A stretch of DNA of 64,000 nucleotides from M3007 sp031373665. Its GTDB lineage: Bacteria; Bacteroidota; Bacteroidia; Chitinophagales; Saprospiraceae. The position numbers were made by a program, and so were the translations under genes. This document shows, one piece after another, positions 33,870-42,710 of the stretch (its first letter is position 1; each line of letters opens with the position of its first letter). The DNA is taken from contig JANMMZ010000137.1 of assembly GCA_031373665.1 (NCBI GenBank), positions 62,001 through 126,000 on the forward strand, given 5' to 3'. Under the pieces are notes generated by a model, which was not told the origin of the DNA, did not search any database, and saw only the letters and a program-made list of their open reading frames with translations.

Positions 33870-34533
33870 TCTGTTTCCGATTACGGCAGCCGATGTGCTG
33901 ACCAATCTCTTGTCTGCTTTGGTATGCGGTGTGGTACTGTCGTTGATATATAGAGCCACCTACAGGGGGCCTTCATACTCCATTAGTTATGTCAATTCAC
34001 TGGTATTACTGACCCTTATTTCAGCCTTGGTCATCCTTGTCATCGGTAATAACCTCGCCCGCGCCTTTGGATTGGTTGGTGCTATGAGCATTATTCGCTT
34101 TCGCACGGCTGTACGCGACACCATGGATATGGTCTTTATATTTCTATCGCTGGCCATTGGTATGGCTTGCGGCATCGGCCTCAATATGGTGGCTTTGCTG
34201 GGTGTAGCAGTAGCAGGAGTGGTCATCATTGCCCTCACTTATACTCATTTTGGAGCACCCCGTAAGCGTTTTTACTTGGTACAGATCACCTATGATGGCT
34301 TAAAGGCCGGAAAAGAAGATTTTGAGAAGATTTTTGCCTCCTATTGCAAATCCGTCAAATTGGTCAACGTGAAATCCACTGGTTACGAACAAGAAATGGA
34401 GTCCTTCTTTCACGTAACACTCAAGAAAGATTCCATGAGTGAAGACTTAGTCAAAAAACTCAACAATCTTCCCGCTATTCGCCAAGTCAATATTTTCTTC
34501 GATGAAGATGATGTGAATCCGCCGACTTTGTAA
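33820..34533 (+). CDS. DUF4956 membrane protein
   Basis: A membrane protein of up to 237 residues. Helices lie at about 25-45, 60-75, 85-105 and 110-135, and include the conserved LVGAMSIIRFRTAVRDTMDMVFIFLSLAIGMACG that marks DUF4956. The C-terminal 100 residues are soluble (ferredoxin-like by appearance, YLVQITYDGLKAGKED). The frame has no ATG: GTG at 33820 and GTG at 33844 are both possible, and either overlaps the end of the VTC gene by 26-50 nt, a sign of translational coupling. DUF4956 proteins pair with VTC-domain proteins in many bacteria; function is unproven, perhaps transport or surface assembly of polymer. Confidence 0.82.
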   Translation: MPFFNTTRVLQDFQNISLFPITAADVLTNLLSALVCGVVLSLIYRATYRGPSYSISYVNSLVLLTLISALVILVIGNNLARAFGLVGAMSIIRFRTAVRDTMDMVFIFLSLAIGMACGIGLNMVALLGVAVAGVVIIALTYTHFGAPRKRFYLVQITYDGLKAGKEDFEKIFASYCKSVKLVNVKSTGYEQEMESFFHVTLKKDSMSEDLVKKLNNLPAIRQVNIFFDEDDVNPPTL

Positions 34534-34549
34534 TTGCCAACCGATGTGT

Positions 34550-35860
34550 TCACCGCCGAAAATTCACATGAAAATCCACAATCCGTTCATCCGTAATAAT
34601 ATCTTGGGGACGGATCTTGTGGCGAAGCACAATACCTTCTAAGGTGCGGCATCGGCTGAGGGCCACATACAGTTGTCCGTGCTCAAAAGCACCGCCCCCA
34701 AGGTCAATTAAGACTTTGTTGAAGGTTTTACCTTGACTTTTATGAATGGTAATGGCCCAAGCGAGTTTTAGAGGATATTGGATGAAGGAACCTATGGGTT
34801 CTGATTCGATATTGCCGCTGGCACCTGCTTTGTAGCGGATGATTTCCCATTCTGATTTTTGAACCTCGATTTTGCGCTTTTTCCCGCTGAACTCATTCGA
34901 TTCTACCACGATGGTATCTTTGTTGATACTGACAATTTTTCCAATGGTGCCATTGACAAACTGCCGCTCTTCTTGATCGTTTCGGATGAACATCACCTGC
35001 GCTCCTTTTTTTAGGCGCAAAGCCGATTCAGTAGGGTAGAGGTGGGGTTCAAATGCTCCCTTGACATCGGCCAAAAACGATAGTTCTGGACTCTCCAATT
35101 GACTTAGTTCGCGTTGATTGATCCGGTCAGCGGTGGCATTTCTAGCGCAAAGCGTGATATGGCCGTCGGTTTCCGTAAAATTTGGGAGACAACGTTCATT
35201 GAGGTCATCCAAGTCATCTTGATCGGCATTGTTGACCCGAATAGCCTCCAAAAGCCTTAAAAAATGCCTTGATTCCTGCCTAAATACCTTTCCAAGTTCC
35301 AGCATTTCCAGATTGAATTCGGAATCTTTCATGATCTGCGCCGAGAAAAAGTAAGGCGTTTCATAATATTCATCAAAATAGGATGCCTCTATGGGGTCTT
35401 TGGTTACGACCGGAGGCAATTGGTATAGGTCGCCAAAAAAGACCACCTGTACGCCTCCAAAGGGTAGAAAGTTTTCGCGGTTGACCCTTAAAAACTTATC
35501 AATTCCATCCAACATATCGGCCCTAACCATCGAAATTTCGTCAATCACCAATACTTCCAGTTGCTTATACACCCTTAGCAGGTCTTTTCGGGTCACTTTT
35601 CGGTTGGCCTCAGAAGGCGTGATGATGCGTGGCGGGAAACCAAAAAATGAATGAATGGTTTGGCCTTGTACATTCAGTGCAGCTACTCCAGTGGGGGCTA
35701 CTACGGCAATTTTTTTTCGGGTAGTGTTCCGAAATAATTGTAAAAGCGTACTTTTGCCCGTGCCAGCACGACCCGTGATAAACAGGCTGGAGTTTGTCTT
35801 TTCAAGTACATCCAGTGCGTGCTTGAAATCATCGTTGAGTTTGAAAATTGGCTTATCCAT
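34550..35860 (-). CDS. PIF1-like superfamily 1B DNA helicase
   Basis: The start is placed at 35860 (436 residues) because a -7 element at 35870-35877 lies just upstream; the frame reaches 35881 but that start would precede the promoter. Motif I is GRAGTGKSTLL (about 30-40), then VVAPTGVAALNVQGQTIHSFF (Pif1 motif Ia), VLVIDEISMVRADMLDGID (Walker B), QVVFFGDLYQLPPV (motif III), and at the end LAWAITIHKSQGKTFNKVLIDLG...YVALSRCRTLEGI (motifs V and VI). PIF1 family enzymes unwind G-quadruplexes and displaced ends. It is a stand-alone gene, converging on the DUF4956 gene with 16 nt between stops. Confidence 0.93.
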   Translation of the reverse strand: MDKPIFKLNDDFKHALDVLEKTNSSLFITGRAGTGKSTLLQLFRNTTRKKIAVVAPTGVAALNVQGQTIHSFFGFPPRIITPSEANRKVTRKDLLRVYKQLEVLVIDEISMVRADMLDGIDKFLRVNRENFLPFGGVQVVFFGDLYQLPPVVTKDPIEASYFDEYYETPYFFSAQIMKDSEFNLEMLELGKVFRQESRHFLRLLEAIRVNNADQDDLDDLNERCLPNFTETDGHITLCARNATADRINQRELSQLESPELSFLADVKGAFEPHLYPTESALRLKKGAQVMFIRNDQEERQFVNGTIGKIVSINKDTIVVESNEFSGKKRKIEVQKSEWEIIRYKAGASGNIESEPIGSFIQYPLKLAWAITIHKSQGKTFNKVLIDLGGGAFEHGQLYVALSRCRTLEGIVLRHKIRPQDIITDERIVDFHVNFRR

Positions 35861-35869
35861 GTTGATCCG

Positions 35870-35877
35870 CAAAAGTA
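35870..35877 (-). promoter_or_regulatory. Promoter -7 element of the PIF1-like helicase gene
   Basis: TACTTTTG on the minus strand, 9 nt before the ATG at 35860. It supports the shorter start. Confidence 0.45.
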
Positions 35878-35943
35878 ACAACTAGTGTTATCTATTGCTT
35901 ATTTATCGAAAATTTTATTCAAAATAACTCATAATTCATTGTC

Positions 35944-36852
35944 ATGTCTATCCGTTTTTTACCTATGATTTTGTCTGTCCTAACTTTTTTGGCTTGTAAA
36001 ACCACCGAAACTAAGCCTATCCCAGTACCCAAAGGCTTTGATTGGCAGGGGCACAGAGGCAGTAGAGGTTTGATGCCTGAAAACTCCTTGGAAGCCTTCC
36101 AACACGCACTTACTTATGGCGATGTTACTACTTTAGAGTTGGATCTGGCCGTCTCCAAAGATAATCAATTGATTGTGAGCCATGAGCCTTGGTTCAATCC
36201 CGCAATCTGTCTATTGCCCAATGGCGATACCATAGATCCACGATCCGAAGAAAAGTTATTGATTTATGAGCGCACCGCCCAAGAAATAAGGGGTTACGAC
36301 TGTGGCTCCAAGGGAAATAAGCGTTTCCCTGATCAAAAAAAGACTAAAACCTACAAACCTACCTTGAAGGAGGTAGTAGAGATGGTACGTACGGTGAAGG
36401 GGAAAGCAGCAGAAAATATTCGTTGGAATATTGAGATCAAAAGCCAATTGGAGTGGGACGGGATTCGCCATCCTGCGGTAGATGAATTTGTGAGATTGGT
36501 CATTGAAGCAGTCAAGGAATTGAAAATTTCTCAAAATTGTACGGTTCAATCTTTTGATATTCGGGCCTTGCAGTCACTGCACCGTCAGGCGCCTGAATTA
36601 CAACTGGCGTTTTTAGTAGAAAATACCTTGGGTTTGGATCGAAACTTGGCTAGACTAGGCTTTACACCTCAAATTTATAGCCCCTATTATTTATTACTTT
36701 CCAAGAAAGTGATACGCGCTTGTCATCAAAAAAACATGAAAGTCATTCCATGGACAGTCAATGATGTGAAGTCTATGCGGAGGTTGATCCGGATCGGGGT
36801 GGATGGAATTATTACTGATTATCCGAATAGGATAGAGCAGGTTTATAAGTAG
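35944..36852 (+). CDS. Glycerophosphodiester phosphodiesterase, lipoprotein
   Basis: A 302-residue lipoprotein (lipobox FLAC, Cys18). The TIM-barrel GDPD motifs are clear: QGHRGSRGLMPENSLEAF (34-51; catalytic His and Arg), TLELDLAVSKDNQLIVSHEPW (metal-binding Glu and Asp, catalytic His), WNIEIKS (metal Glu), CTVQSFDIRAL, and the closing IPWTVNDVKSMRRLIRIGVDGIITDYPNRI. It hydrolyses glycerophosphodiesters to glycerol-3-phosphate and an alcohol, at the periplasmic or cell surface. No glycerophosphate transporter is adjacent. A strong bidirectional terminator follows. Confidence 0.93.
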   Translation: MSIRFLPMILSVLTFLACKTTETKPIPVPKGFDWQGHRGSRGLMPENSLEAFQHALTYGDVTTLELDLAVSKDNQLIVSHEPWFNPAICLLPNGDTIDPRSEEKLLIYERTAQEIRGYDCGSKGNKRFPDQKKTKTYKPTLKEVVEMVRTVKGKAAENIRWNIEIKSQLEWDGIRHPAVDEFVRLVIEAVKELKISQNCTVQSFDIRALQSLHRQAPELQLAFLVENTLGLDRNLARLGFTPQIYSPYYLLLSKKVIRACHQKNMKVIPWTVNDVKSMRRLIRIGVDGIITDYPNRIEQVYK

Positions 36853-36878
36853 GGAGTACCTTGAAGAACGAAGCAAAG

Positions 36879-36914
36879 AAAAGCCATTCCGTCCTTTTGG
36901 ACGGAATGGCTTTT
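36879..36914. terminator. Bidirectional intrinsic terminator
   Basis: A perfect 16-bp stem (AAAAGCCATTCCGTCC pairing with GGACGGAATGGCTTTT) closes a TTTT loop. It sits between the convergent glycerophosphodiesterase and metalloprotease genes and can end both. Confidence 0.88.
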
Positions 36915-36943
36915 GTAATATAATTAATACTATTAATTCGTAA

Positions 36944-38884
36944 TTATTTCTGAATAACCAATTTACGGGTATTCAATTGCTCTCCATTGCGAACCTGTAC
37001 GAAGTAAACACCATTGGATAGGTTGTTTACATCCAAGATCATCTGGTTGTCACCTTTTGACATGGAGCGGTGCTGGCGAATCACGGCTTTGCCGCTTACA
37101 TCCATCACCGAAACCTGTACATCAGCATCAGCATCCATAGGAACTTCCACTGTTACTTGATCGGCTGTTGGGTTTGGGAATAGACCGAATCCAGCATTTT
37201 CAAATTGTGCTGAGATTTCGATTTCTTCCACTGGTCCATCAGTAGTACCATCGGTACGCCAAGCAGATGCGCTTAGGCTTGCACGAAGGGTATAGCACTG
37301 AGTGTTGCTGTTAGCACCATTGTAGCCATATACATAGGCATAGTAACTTGTGGAAACAGTAGTAGTATTGTACTTGATTTGTTCATCGAGTGTGTTACTA
37401 TTTTGTGAGGTCGCCAGTAAGGTACTGCTGCGGTAAAGTTTCAAGTCATAATCGGCAGGCAAAGTAGTCAAATCTACTTTGATGTTTCTTGTTGTTGATG
37501 TATTAGAGAAACGATACCAATCATTGTCGGTAGAAGTAGCCACTTGAGCCGTAAAGGTAGTGTTCACAGGAATCACTTTCGCCGTAGTACGTGTGTTGTT
37601 TGGCTCATAGGTGTCCACACAACCGCCGCCACCAGAAGACTGGGTGGTGAAACTAGCTGTAGTAGAATAAGTGCCAGTGGTAGTACCGCAAACGGCTTGT
37701 ACTTGATAATTGTAAGCAGTGGCTGCTGTAAGACCTGTAAGGCCGTAAGAAAGTCCAGTCAAGCCTGATACAGTTGTCCAAGTAGAACTTGAGTTAAGTT
37801 TCCACTGGAGGTTGTATGAAGTAGCACCACTGACAGCACCCCAGTTCAAAGTAGCTGCTGTCTGCGTAATACCAGTGGCACTCAATCCTGCTACAGTACC
37901 GCAAGAACCGCCTGATGGAGGTTGGCAACCAGGAGAGGTTACCAATGAAGCGCGAGATCCACCAGAGGCAAATAGGGCTTGCATCCGTGCTTTCTGTCCC
38001 AAAGAGAATAGGTTCATACAGGCATCGTCGGTGTAATCCATATAATTCATGAACATGTCGCCATTAGCACCATTGCTGCAACTAACTTGTGGAAAACTAG
38101 GGCAACCGTAGTTTTCGTCTGCTTGATTGGGCGTGTCAGCACATTGATCACTGCCAGTACAAGAAGTACCATCGTCGCCCCAAATGTGGTAACAGTTGAG
38201 CCAGTGACCCACTTCATGGGTGGCAGTACGGCCTTTGTCAAATGGTGCAGAAGCACCAATAGTACCAAAATAAGCATAATCACAAACCACGCCATCGGTA
38301 GCAGCAGGTCCACCGGGAAACTGTGCATAACCCAACAAACCACCACTTAGGTTGCATACCCAAAGGTTGAGGTACTTGCTGCGATCCCAGATGTCTAAAC
38401 CACCTTGTGCAAAATATTTCATGGCATTGTTACTGCTAAATCCATTTACAGTAGTCAAGCGACGTTGAATACCAGTGGTTGCAGCACCCGTTGGCGTTTG
38501 GGTTGCCAAGCAGAAATTGATTTCGCAATCAGCGGCTACACCTGCAAACCCAGCAGGTGTACTTGATGCATCGGCGTTTAAACGACGAAAATCTGCATTC
38601 AAAACATCTAGCTGAGACTGAAGTTGGGCATCACTCAAATTTTGAGCAGCATTGTAATACACCACGTGGAATACCACTGGGATGGTTACTACCGCACGAT
38701 CTGTAGCACCGCCATTGGCGATGAACTCTTGGGTGAAGTGTTCGATGGCTTCGTGTTGAGAACGAAACTCGGGGTCGTCGTTCAGTTGTTGTTGGAGTAC
38801 CTCTTCGGCACCACATTTACGTTGTGCCTGTAAGCCTGTTGTAAAAAACAGTACCAAAGCAGAAAGAATGAGTAAATTACGCAT
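36944..38884 (-). CDS. Secreted M43 metalloprotease with type IX type-A sorting domain
   Basis: The start is set at 38884 (646 residues), where a signal peptide begins (MRNLLILSALVLFFTTGLQAQ); a -7 element at 38996 excludes the open frame to 38998. The catalytic domain has the long zinc motif HEVGHWLNCYH (zinc ligands His223, His227 and His233 from this start) and the Met-turn NYMDYTDDACMNLFS, placing it in the M43 cytophagalysin/pappalysin group. A fibronectin type III domain (about 330-410), a PPC pre-peptidase-like domain (about 420-530) and a C-terminal type-A sorting domain (GFGLFPNPTADQVTVEVP ... NGVYFVQVRNGEQLNTRKLVIQK) follow. It is exported by T9SS to degrade external protein. Confidence 0.93.
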   Translation of the reverse strand: MRNLLILSALVLFFTTGLQAQRKCGAEEVLQQQLNDDPEFRSQHEAIEHFTQEFIANGGATDRAVVTIPVVFHVVYYNAAQNLSDAQLQSQLDVLNADFRRLNADASSTPAGFAGVAADCEINFCLATQTPTGAATTGIQRRLTTVNGFSSNNAMKYFAQGGLDIWDRSKYLNLWVCNLSGGLLGYAQFPGGPAATDGVVCDYAYFGTIGASAPFDKGRTATHEVGHWLNCYHIWGDDGTSCTGSDQCADTPNQADENYGCPSFPQVSCSNGANGDMFMNYMDYTDDACMNLFSLGQKARMQALFASGGSRASLVTSPGCQPPSGGSCGTVAGLSATGITQTAATLNWGAVSGATSYNLQWKLNSSSTWTTVSGLTGLSYGLTGLTAATAYNYQVQAVCGTTTGTYSTTASFTTQSSGGGGCVDTYEPNNTRTTAKVIPVNTTFTAQVATSTDNDWYRFSNTSTTRNIKVDLTTLPADYDLKLYRSSTLLATSQNSNTLDEQIKYNTTTVSTSYYAYVYGYNGANSNTQCYTLRASLSASAWRTDGTTDGPVEEIEISAQFENAGFGLFPNPTADQVTVEVPMDADADVQVSVMDVSGKAVIRQHRSMSKGDNQMILDVNNLSNGVYFVQVRNGEQLNTRKLVIQK

Positions 38885-38995
38885 AGTTTTGCGATTAAAA
38901 AATGATGAAAAAATAACAGAGATGAGGTTTTGATTCCTGATCTCAAATAAAGGTGTGTTGTATGGCCCTAAACGTAATTGCGAATTTTCGCGAGG

Positions 38996-39003
38996 CAAAG
39001 ATA
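38996..39003 (-). promoter_or_regulatory. Promoter -7 element of the M43 protease gene
   Basis: TATCTTTG on the minus strand fits TAnnTTTG; the leader to the ATG at 38884 is about 105 nt. Confidence 0.55.
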
Positions 39004-39308
39004 TATTAACTTTATGAATCCAAATAAAAAATTTTGTACTTTAGAAGACAATTTTGATTATTTGTTCTATTTATTTGTTGTTATTCGGTTTTTTGTTTGG
39101 GTAACGAAGTGAGTATTGAAACTTTTGAAACAAATTTTAAGTAAGTTACTGCCTTATTTTTTGTTTTTATATTTTAATTTTCTTGAAATATTTTGATGTA
39201 TTCGGAATTATATTTTGAAAATATTATTTTTTACGCTTTTAATGATGAGAAGCCAATTTTATTTTTTGACTGCCTAAATAATTACACAAACTAAACGTTT
39301 TACCGATT
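39004..39308. other. AT-rich intergenic region
   Basis: About 300 bp between divergent genes, dominated by T-runs (TTTGTTTTTATATTTTAATTTT-like text). Apart from the protease promoter at its left edge I see no ORF, RNA gene or strong hairpin. Confidence 0.4.
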
Positions 39309-40127
39309 ATGTTTGCAAACCTAATATTATCTCCGTTTATTATTTCAGCACTGGTCATCCTATACCTGTCTTGGGTTTCTGACGGTGATTATGCCATCTG
39401 GATGGTACCATTTCTTGTAGTGGCAGCCATCATTTTTGTATTGAGTCCCCAGATCAATTGGTGGTGGTATAGCAAACATCCCCCTCAGTTGCCAGATGCT
39501 TTTCTGAAAAAATTGGAAAAAGCCAGCCCTACCTATTCACAATTAAGCACCGCACAAAAACAGGTTTTTAGGGATCGAGTGGCATTGTTTAATTTAGCCG
39601 CCGATTGGACTCCATCTCCTGCATGGCCCGAGGAGCGAGTACCGCCCGATGTCAGTTTGGCGTTATCTGTACAGGCCGTCACTTTAACAATAGCAAAGAA
39701 AGATTTTTTATTCAAAAAATTTGAAAAGGTTATTGTCTATCCTAAACTATTTTTAACACCCGAATATACGTTCCCACATGCTTCAGAATTATTTGAACCC
39801 GATGGTTGTTTGATGTTTTCGGCGGAGCAGGTGATGCGCGCTTTTGTGGAACCGCAGAGCCTATATAATGTGGGCTTGCATGAATATGCCAAAGTTTTTG
39901 TACTAACGTATCCTAGTTTTGATTGGCCACTGCTTGATCAGACGGACACTTGGGATAAGTTAGAAACAATGAGTCGTATGTCCCGTGCGCATGTCGAATC
40001 TGTAATTGCCATCGCGGGTATTGATCCGCTGCCAGTAGCGATACACCATTTTTTTACTTTTCCAGAGCAGTTTTCAGTGGAAATGCCAGATGAGGCACTC
40101 CGATTTACGGAGATATTTTTTAATTAA
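39309..40127 (+). CDS. MtfA-like protein with a broken HExxH motif
   Basis: A 272-residue protein with two N-terminal hydrophobic helices (about 2-22 and 31-46), then a soluble part that reads like the MtfA zinc peptidase fold: LFKKFEKVIVYPKLFL, GCLMFSAEQVMRAFVEPQSLYNVGLHEYAKVF. The expected zinc motif HEFAH is HEYAK here (His191, Glu192, Lys195), so the second zinc ligand is lost. The later VESVIAIAGIDPLPVAIHHFFTFPEQF region resembles the end of MtfA, which in enterobacteria binds the Mlc repressor. Probably inactive as a protease, possibly a binding protein. Monocistronic; no promoter element found. Confidence 0.65.
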   Translation: MFANLILSPFIISALVILYLSWVSDGDYAIWMVPFLVVAAIIFVLSPQINWWWYSKHPPQLPDAFLKKLEKASPTYSQLSTAQKQVFRDRVALFNLAADWTPSPAWPEERVPPDVSLALSVQAVTLTIAKKDFLFKKFEKVIVYPKLFLTPEYTFPHASELFEPDGCLMFSAEQVMRAFVEPQSLYNVGLHEYAKVFVLTYPSFDWPLLDQTDTWDKLETMSRMSRAHVESVIAIAGIDPLPVAIHHFFTFPEQFSVEMPDEALRFTEIFFN

Positions 40128-40223
40128 TGTCCTCACTCAAAGGTTAGATACCATTTTGAATTGTTCGACATACTTTGGAGGTGCTTTTTTATTATATCCG
40201 AATGCCTCAATACTCAGTGTATC

Positions 40224-41531
40224 CTATTGTGCATACCGCCATTCCATGCCCACGCAAGTCCGAGGCTTAAACCCCTTCCAGTTTCCGTCATTGGCGTTCT
40301 CTTTCAGGGTCAGATAAGTTTCTGTGGGCTCTCCTTTTAAGTATTGGCCTAAAAATGCGGTCACAAAATGCTGATTGATATTGTTCATCCGGCGTTGATC
40401 CCAAACGGAGTCGGCAAAACGAAGGTACTCATCAATATGCAAACCCTCCTTCAAAGCGGCCACAGGTGGCGGGTTGGGTGCTACATTGTGTCGGGCATTG
40501 ATATAAGTAAGCATGTAGCGATGGGCATTGGTGCAGCCTTTATAAATCGCTGCAATACCTTTTTCGTACATCGAAATATCATCTTGGCTACCAGCCACAA
40601 ACAAAACGGGTTTTTTTATGCCAGCCAGTCCTGTCGAGTCCCAAATTCCATTGGCCATACCCCAAGGTGCCAATGCTACGATTGCTTTGATTCGACTGTC
40701 TTGCGACTTTATATAGGCTTCCGACCCAGTGGTTCGGGATTCAAAAACAGGAGATCCGCCAGTCATAGATTGAAAAAACTGTAGCGCAGCGCGGCTGTAG
40801 CCCGCTCCTGCCGAATTGAGTGCTCCGTAACCGCCCATAGAATACCCAACGATGGCCGTATTGGAAGCATCCACTAAACCTGAAAGAAAATGATCGCTGT
40901 TTGCTTTTCCCAACCTATCCATTTCATTTAGAACAAACAATTGATCCAATGAGCGATTAAGGAGGGTGCTTTGAAAACCCGCAGCATCCCTAAATGTGGA
41001 TTCTGTATGGTCTATGGCCACCACAACATAGCCTTTGGAGGCCAAATTCTCGGTGAGATAGGTGAATAACAACCTCGACCCAGTATAACCATGAGAAATG
41101 ATGACCAATGGATAGGGGCTACTATTTTTATGTACAACAGCATTTCGGACACAACGCCCTTTGAACTGGAACGGAATCAGCGGCCGCTTAGGGTCGCCAT
41201 TATTGCCGAGCACTTCATCATATATTTCTATTTCTTGTTGGTTTTCGCCAACCAAAGCCGGATACCATACTTCTACTTTGATCGGACGGTCGTATTTTGG
41301 ACACACCCCATCTTTGGCTGCCAGTACATTCCATTGGTCTTTATTCACCAAATCTAGGGTTTGTACGCCTACTTTGTACCCACCTCGTTTCGCCAATTCG
41401 GGTGCATCGGGTAATAAATCTCCATAAATGAACTCATCGGTTGGCTCTGGCTCTTTAGGCGATACAGATGCCGCTCCTAAAACAACGATTGCAAACAAGG
41501 CAACCCAAATATACTTTTTTTGATTTGTCAT
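40224..41531 (-). CDS. Secreted alpha/beta hydrolase, PAF-acetylhydrolase-like
   Basis: A 435-residue protein whose ATG at 41531 starts a signal-like stretch (MTNQKKYIWVALFAIVVLGAASVS). The fold is that of platelet-activating-factor acetylhydrolase isoform II/dienelactone hydrolase: RPIKVEVWYPA (oxyanion side), YPLVIISHGYTGSRLLFTYLTENLASKGYVVVAIDHTEST, the nucleophile elbow VGYSMGGYGALNS, VLFVAGSQDDISMYE (acid) and NARHNVAPNPP (His). It probably cleaves esters or short-chain lipids in the periplasm. It diverges from another exported hydrolase at 41732; a codon TTG two residues earlier is a weaker alternative start. Confidence 0.83.
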   Translation of the reverse strand: MTNQKKYIWVALFAIVVLGAASVSPKEPEPTDEFIYGDLLPDAPELAKRGGYKVGVQTLDLVNKDQWNVLAAKDGVCPKYDRPIKVEVWYPALVGENQQEIEIYDEVLGNNGDPKRPLIPFQFKGRCVRNAVVHKNSSPYPLVIISHGYTGSRLLFTYLTENLASKGYVVVAIDHTESTFRDAAGFQSTLLNRSLDQLFVLNEMDRLGKANSDHFLSGLVDASNTAIVGYSMGGYGALNSAGAGYSRAALQFFQSMTGGSPVFESRTTGSEAYIKSQDSRIKAIVALAPWGMANGIWDSTGLAGIKKPVLFVAGSQDDISMYEKGIAAIYKGCTNAHRYMLTYINARHNVAPNPPPVAALKEGLHIDEYLRFADSVWDQRRMNNINQHFVTAFLGQYLKGEPTETYLTLKENANDGNWKGFKPRTCVGMEWRYAQ

Positions 41532-41731
41532 AACCAATAGTGGTAGTTTTATTTTTGATGCGTTCCTAAAAGGAATGGGTGAAAGTATTTTGATTGAAAT
41601 ACAAGGGCAAATCTAGTCAGTGCGCATTTAAAATGAAGAAAAATTTTTAAAATTCTCTTTTTTAAGGAAAAGTGTGTTGTTTTGCAGCAATTGTGGAGCA
41701 TGATTTCATTGTTCTCGAGATAAAAACATCT

Positions 41732-42652
41732 ATGAATAGAAAAATACTTATACTGACTTTCTTTTGCGTTGCCAGCACTTTTTCTATGGCTCAACAAATT
41801 ATTCCTTTATACTCAGGAGCTATTCCCAATAGTATATCTGTACCGAATGAAGAAAAAACAGAGATCAATACTGATGGGGTTACTATCATTAGCAACATTA
41901 CCCAACCGACCATGGCGGTATTTTTACCTGATACAGCCATTGCAACGGGTACTGCTGTCATAATTTTTCCGGGAGGTGGTTACTGGATCAATGCCTATCT
42001 CCATGAAGGGACAGATGTTGCACATCAGTTCAACAAAATGGGGATTGCCGCATTTGTAGTCAAATACCGTATTCCCTCTGATGCTAGTATGCCCAATCGA
42101 GCCATTGGCCCTATTCAGGATGCTCAACAGGCCATTAAAACCGTCCGGAGCCGTGCTTTGGAGTGGGGGATATTGCCTGATAGGATAGGGGTTATGGGTT
42201 TTTCAGCTGGAGGACACTTGGCATCTACTGCTGGGACTCACTTCAATCGGAATTTTCTTCCGGATAGCGTATCGGTAAGTTTGCGGCCTGATTTTATGAT
42301 TTTAATTTATCCAGTTATCAGTTTTCGCGAGCCGCTTGGGCATATCGGGTCGAGAGAACAACTCCTAGGAAAAACACCCAATCAAGCGCAAATAGACTAT
42401 TATTCCAATGAATTGCATGTCACTCCAGAGACCCCACCTACGTTTTTAGTACATGCCAGTGACGATTGGTTGTCGCCACAAAACAGTATTCAAATGTACC
42501 AACGTTTAATTCAGAACAAAGTACCCGCAGAAATGCACCTCTATCAAGGAGGGGGGCATGGATTCGGGATGCATAACCCAACTACTGCCGATGCTTGGAT
42601 GGATCGGTGTCAAAATTGGATTCAATCGAATGGGTGGTTGTCACGCCTTTGA
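41732..42652 (+). CDS. Secreted esterase/lipase (BD-FAE-like alpha/beta hydrolase)
   Basis: The ATG at 41732 starts a signal peptide (MNRKILILTFFCVASTFSMAQ), so a 306-residue exported enzyme. Core motifs are VIIFPGGGYWINAYLHEG (oxyanion loop, hormone-sensitive-lipase style), GILPDRIGVMGFSAGGHLASTAG (nucleophile Ser in GFSAGG), HASDDWLSPQNS (catalytic Asp) and YQGGGHGFGMHN (catalytic His). This is the layout of feruloyl/acetyl-xylan-esterase-like family members found with xylan utilisation genes, although no xylanase is present here. Upstream in-frame codons are open but lack a signal. Substrate not determinable. Confidence 0.85.
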   Translation: MNRKILILTFFCVASTFSMAQQIIPLYSGAIPNSISVPNEEKTEINTDGVTIISNITQPTMAVFLPDTAIATGTAVIIFPGGGYWINAYLHEGTDVAHQFNKMGIAAFVVKYRIPSDASMPNRAIGPIQDAQQAIKTVRSRALEWGILPDRIGVMGFSAGGHLASTAGTHFNRNFLPDSVSVSLRPDFMILIYPVISFREPLGHIGSREQLLGKTPNQAQIDYYSNELHVTPETPPTFLVHASDDWLSPQNSIQMYQRLIQNKVPAEMHLYQGGGHGFGMHNPTTADAWMDRCQNWIQSNGWLSRL

Positions 42653-42710
42653 AATTGACTGCAACAACTCTATCCAAAGATAGCATGCTTTATTCGTGCA
42701 GCACCCATGA

